A stretch of 64,000 bases of DNA from JAJFUB01 sp964622325 (GTDB taxonomy: Bacteria > Armatimonadota > Zipacnadia > Zipacnadales > UBA11051), in the NCBI GenBank assembly GCA_964622325.1, contig CAZUOJ010000003.1, positions 1-64,000 of the forward strand, given 5' to 3'. Position numbers and translations under genes: made by a program. Of the stretch, positions 61,466 to 64,000 are shown in pieces. Below the pieces are notes generated by a model. The model was not told the DNA's origin, ran no database searches, and saw only the letters and a program-made list of their open reading frames with translations. Each line of letters starts with the position of its first letter. Within the stretch, counting starts at the first letter, position 1.

Positions 61466-62848
61466 CTATTGTCCAATGCAATACAGTTTTTGCAATGTGC
61501 GCACATACATCCGCGCACCCGCAAACACAGGCACAGAACGGAAAGGCTCCAATGTCAAACGCGCCACTTCTTCATATTGCCGGCCGGGCCTAATGATGAC
61601 AATGATGCCCTTTTCGCTGCTCAAATATATGAAGTGATCCGCCATTGTTACAGCCGTATACACAACGGGTGGGAGCTGCAAATTCTTTTCATAAACAAGC
61701 TCTCCTGTAGCCGCCTCCACAACGCTCAAAATGCCCGCCTGTGTGACAGCATAAATTAGCCCCTCATGCAACAATGAAGCCGCATAATAACGATCCTTGC
61801 GGATATTTGTTTCCCACAATAATTGCGGCTGGATCGGCTCTGCGAAAGGATGAGGGAGCCGAAAAGCCTTGCCCTCATTTTGCACATAATAAATCATATC
61901 GCCGGCCAGAATAGGCTCCCCATAATCCATTTTGCATAACTTCTGTGCCAGAATTTGGCCATCGGAAGCGCGTATAATGTCTCCTGCTGCTGTGGCGATG
62001 ATTGTTGTGTCTCCCAGGCGGCCAATTTGGGGCGTGCCCCAGCTTTCTGGCAAACGTATTTGCCATATTGTCTGGCCTGAAGCAGGATCTAAAGCCATCA
62101 AATGCCGGATGTGAATAATAAGTTTCCCCTCGGCTAATACAGGGGAAGCGCTATGGCCATATTCATTTTCTGGATGTTCTAAAAAGCGTATCCAGCGCCG
62201 ACGGCCCTCTACATCATAACACGCGGCCACGCCGTGCCCAAACAATGCATAGACATATTGGCCATCGCTGACAGGCGTGGGCGTGGAATAGCCATTGACA
62301 TCGTGTGTACGGGGCAAAACATAAGGCGCCTCGGCGACAGCTTTATGTTCATTCTGCAAAGCTTTTAGCTTCTCTTGAGCTGCCTGCAATTGCCCTTTTA
62401 ATTCGGCGTCCTCAGGCTTTTCTTTCAGCGCACGATTGAGCTTCCAGATTTCGCCCTGTGTACGGGCGATTTCCCGCCGCAGCTCAGCAGCTTTTTTATT
62501 TGCTTCCGCCATCTGAGCAGGATCGGCAAAATCAGGCAATTCACTGTATCCATTTTTTTGCTGCCAAAGAATCTCTCCTGTATTGGCATCCACACATAAT
62601 AGAATATCTGGCTCAGAGCAGACAAACAGTCTCTGGCCCACTAGAATGGGCGAAGCATTACTCCAAGAAGGCAGCGGCGTGGCCCAGACAATGCCCTGTT
62701 CCGGGCTAAAGCTTGTCGGAGGCGTGGCTGTAAGATATTTCCCTGTCCCGTCAGTGCGCCAGCCTATCCCCTCCCCCCATGCTCCCGCCAGTATAATAAA
62801 AAATGTTCCTGCAAAAAGCCAAAAAAGATAGCGCGTATTGCTCTCCAT
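61466..62848 (-). CDS. Exported PQQ-like (WD/quinoprotein) beta-propeller with coiled-coil insert
   Basis: 460 residues starting with a membrane anchor or signal (YLFWLFAGTFFIILAGAWG). The rest is a PQQ-like propeller with repeated blade ends such as LLCVDANTGEILWQQKN, LMALDPASGQTIWQIRL and SVVEAATGELVYEKN. A charged heptad region, about residues 112-170, ending EKLKALQNEHKAVAE, is inserted between early blades and is predicted coiled coil. No dehydrogenase catalytic motif is seen, so it is probably a structural or assembly-type propeller (BamB-like fold) rather than an enzyme. AAGGAG lies 7 nt upstream. It is 77 nt after the squalene-hopene cyclase gene. Confidence 0.85.
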   Translation of the reverse strand: MESNTRYLFWLFAGTFFIILAGAWGEGIGWRTDGTGKYLTATPPTSFSPEQGIVWATPLPSWSNASPILVGQRLFVCSEPDILLCVDANTGEILWQQKNGYSELPDFADPAQMAEANKKAAELRREIARTQGEIWKLNRALKEKPEDAELKGQLQAAQEKLKALQNEHKAVAEAPYVLPRTHDVNGYSTPTPVSDGQYVYALFGHGVAACYDVEGRRRWIRFLEHPENEYGHSASPVLAEGKLIIHIRHLMALDPASGQTIWQIRLPESWGTPQIGRLGDTTIIATAAGDIIRASDGQILAQKLCKMDYGEPILAGDMIYYVQNEGKAFRLPHPFAEPIQPQLLWETNIRKDRYYAASLLHEGLIYAVTQAGILSVVEAATGELVYEKNLQLPPVVYTAVTMADHFIYLSSEKGIIVIIRPGRQYEEVARLTLEPFRSVPVFAGARMYVRTLQKLYCIGQ

Positions 62849-62925
62849 ATTGCTCTCCTTCTTCTACGAGCAATTCTTTCTTAGGAAACAAAGAAATGGC
62901 ACATAATGGACAAATCGCTTCAGAT

Positions 62926-64000
62926 TCACAATTTATCCAGTGCTTTTAAGGCGCGTGCTATGGCTTCCACTGTCCAGATGACAGGATATAGCTGTTCCGC
63001 GTACCATAATTTGGCAAAATACAGGCCTATCGGCGTGGGCTGAGTCCAATCGCCTTTTTCAATGCGTTGGAGGAGATATTCAAGGCCCTTTCCCCAAATA
63101 TAGGGCTGTTGGTCTGGCCAACATGTTAGCGCGGAGACAGATAGCGCCGTTTCTTCCACTGAGGAAGGCGTGTCAGGCGCTCCGCCCCATCCTCCATCTG
63201 CATTTTGAGCCTTTTGCAAATATTCTCGTCCGCGCTGCGCCATTGTGCTATCAGGCTCTAATTCTGCCAGCGCCAATAACACACGCGCTGTGCCTAATAC
63301 AGAATTTTCTTGCTCTGGCGCCAGCTGATGGCCAAACCATAAGGGCTGCCAGGAGCCATCTGCACATTGTGTCACGCGCAAAAAAGCCATCCCGCGCTTC
63401 TGTGCGTTAGAGATTTTCTTCTCATAAACGGCAGGGACGCCCATTTGCCGCACGCGCTGCAGCGCGCGTAAAGCATGTGCTGTGATATCGGCACAACTTT
63501 TATCAAAGGGCAATTGGCCCCATCCTCGACAAAATGTGGGCCAGCCGCCATCAGCATTTTGTAAATCTAAGAGCCAGCGCACGCCTGCCAGGCGCGCTTG
63601 CAAAGGCAAATAATCCGCAAGCGCAATTAAGGCGGCAGATGTATCATCGGCATCTGGGACAGCCCCCGGCAAATGGCTCCAGCCCCAGCCGCCAGGCGCC
63701 GCCCCCGTAAAGATATGGGGCTGTGAGAATTGCCTTGCGCTCAGCCATTGCATAGTTGTTTCAGCGCCCGGCCAGCTCGTTCCTTCAGCTAGCCGCAAAG
63801 CGCCTGTCGCCAGGCTCGTCAGCCACACAGAAAGATTGCTGTCAATAGGCCAGCTGCCGTCCGAGCGTACGGATTGCCGCAAGAAGTGAAGCCCCTCCTG
63901 TACAACAGGATGCTCCTTAATGCCCATCGACAAAAGAGACATACATACGAAGGCTGTTAGCGGCGTGGCTTCCAGATAGCCCCCTGATGCTGGCTGCAAG
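62926..64000 (-). CDS. shc: Squalene-hopene cyclase, C-terminal part, truncated by window edge
   Basis: 358 residues, open to the right-hand edge, so the N-terminal part (about 270 residues of the usual 630) lies outside the window. It carries the class II cyclase protonation motif VPDADDTSAAL (DxDD) and several QW repeats, for example QNADGGWPTFCRGWG, QCADGSWQPLWFG and QNADGGWGGAPDTPSSVEET. YFAKLWYAEQLYP near the end is a typical hopene-cyclase C-terminus. It cyclises squalene to hopene in the inner membrane, or possibly another C30 substrate. It heads the isoprenoid module with the PQQ propeller, the DUF116-polyprenyl synthase and the prenyltransferase-like gene, all on the same strand. Confidence 0.92.
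   Translation of the reverse strand, partial: LQPASGGYLEATPLTAFVCMSLLSMGIKEHPVVQEGLHFLRQSVRSDGSWPIDSNLSVWLTSLATGALRLAEGTSWPGAETTMQWLSARQFSQPHIFTGAAPGGWGWSHLPGAVPDADDTSAALIALADYLPLQARLAGVRWLLDLQNADGGWPTFCRGWGQLPFDKSCADITAHALRALQRVRQMGVPAVYEKKISNAQKRGMAFLRVTQCADGSWQPLWFGHQLAPEQENSVLGTARVLLALAELEPDSTMAQRGREYLQKAQNADGGWGGAPDTPSSVEETALSVSALTCWPDQQPYIWGKGLEYLLQRIEKGDWTQPTPIGLYFAKLWYAEQLYPVIWTVEAIARALKALDKL

Overview
The window looks like a scaffold from a diderm, probably uncultivated bacterium, assembled from short reads. Outer-membrane biology is indicated by apolipoprotein N-acyltransferase (lnt), a KdsC-type Kdo-8-phosphate phosphatase and a large surface-glycan assembly locus. Hopanoid or terpenoid synthesis is indicated by a squalene-hopene cyclase and a polyprenyl synthase. 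The many Gfo/Idh/MocA oxidoreductases, TIM-barrel sugar isomerases, a UroD-type methyltransferase, a corrinoid protein and a sortilin-like propeller recall Planctomycetota, Sumerlaeota, Armatimonadota and similar sugar-degrading lineages. The phylum cannot be fixed from sequence reading alone. No tRNA, rRNA, CRISPR array, IS element or prophage was found. A striking base-level signature is the near absence of the trinucleotide GGT/ACC on both strands.

Layout: 1-1920 (+) is the 3' part of a TIM-barrel glycosidase-like gene, ending at a probably bidirectional terminator. Everything from 39215 down to 2099 is on the minus strand, about 35 genes in a row. Read from low to high coordinate these are: lysine/aspartate-family genes asd-dapB; DUF1284; an M24 peptidase and aroQ; an O-antigen ligase-like protein with TPRs; two GT2 glycosyltransferases; a Trm112-like small protein; kdsC; a GT-C glycosyltransferase; two YfhO-family proteins flanking another polytopic membrane protein; an EamA/ArnE-like small transporter (6216-20498, the glycan locus); a corrinoid protein plus its RACo-like reductive activator; a TPR protein; fmt-def-priA; a membrane protein; lnt; an aminotransferase with an Lrp/AsnC regulator; a CDF metal transporter; secF-secD; and two paralogous sugar isomerase/epimerases.

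From 39465 to 46259 three genes run on the plus strand: a lone 1330-residue DUF6079/BrxC-PglY-like P-loop ATPase, a Gfo/Idh oxidoreductase and an acyl-CoA synthetase. Then come a secreted protein with a recent internal 198-bp duplication and glgC. The glgC gene is split by a 100-N gap whose two 55-nt flanks are identical, so it is very probably intact in the organism. A UroD-family protein and a sortilin-like secreted propeller follow on the plus strand. From 52830 to the end all genes are again on the minus strand: a Gfo/Idh oxidoreductase preceded by an (AAAAG)10 microsatellite, an SDR dehydrogenase, guaB, a cupin-type glucose-6-phosphate isomerase, a ROK sugar kinase, and an isoprenoid module. 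That module holds a prenyltransferase-fold protein lacking zinc ligands, a DUF116-polyprenyl synthase fusion, a PQQ-like propeller and a squalene-hopene cyclase cut by the window edge.

How the parts fit together: the glycan locus can plausibly make (kdsC, GT2, GT-C), move (EamA-like) and polymerise or ligate (O-antigen ligase-like) a surface polysaccharide. The isoprenoid module supplies C30/polyprenyl lipids. glgC, the cupin isomerase and the ROK kinase form a small glucose/glycogen set. Candidates for something new are the orphan DUF6079 ATPase, the DUF116-polyprenyl synthase/cyclase module and the GGT/ACC avoidance.
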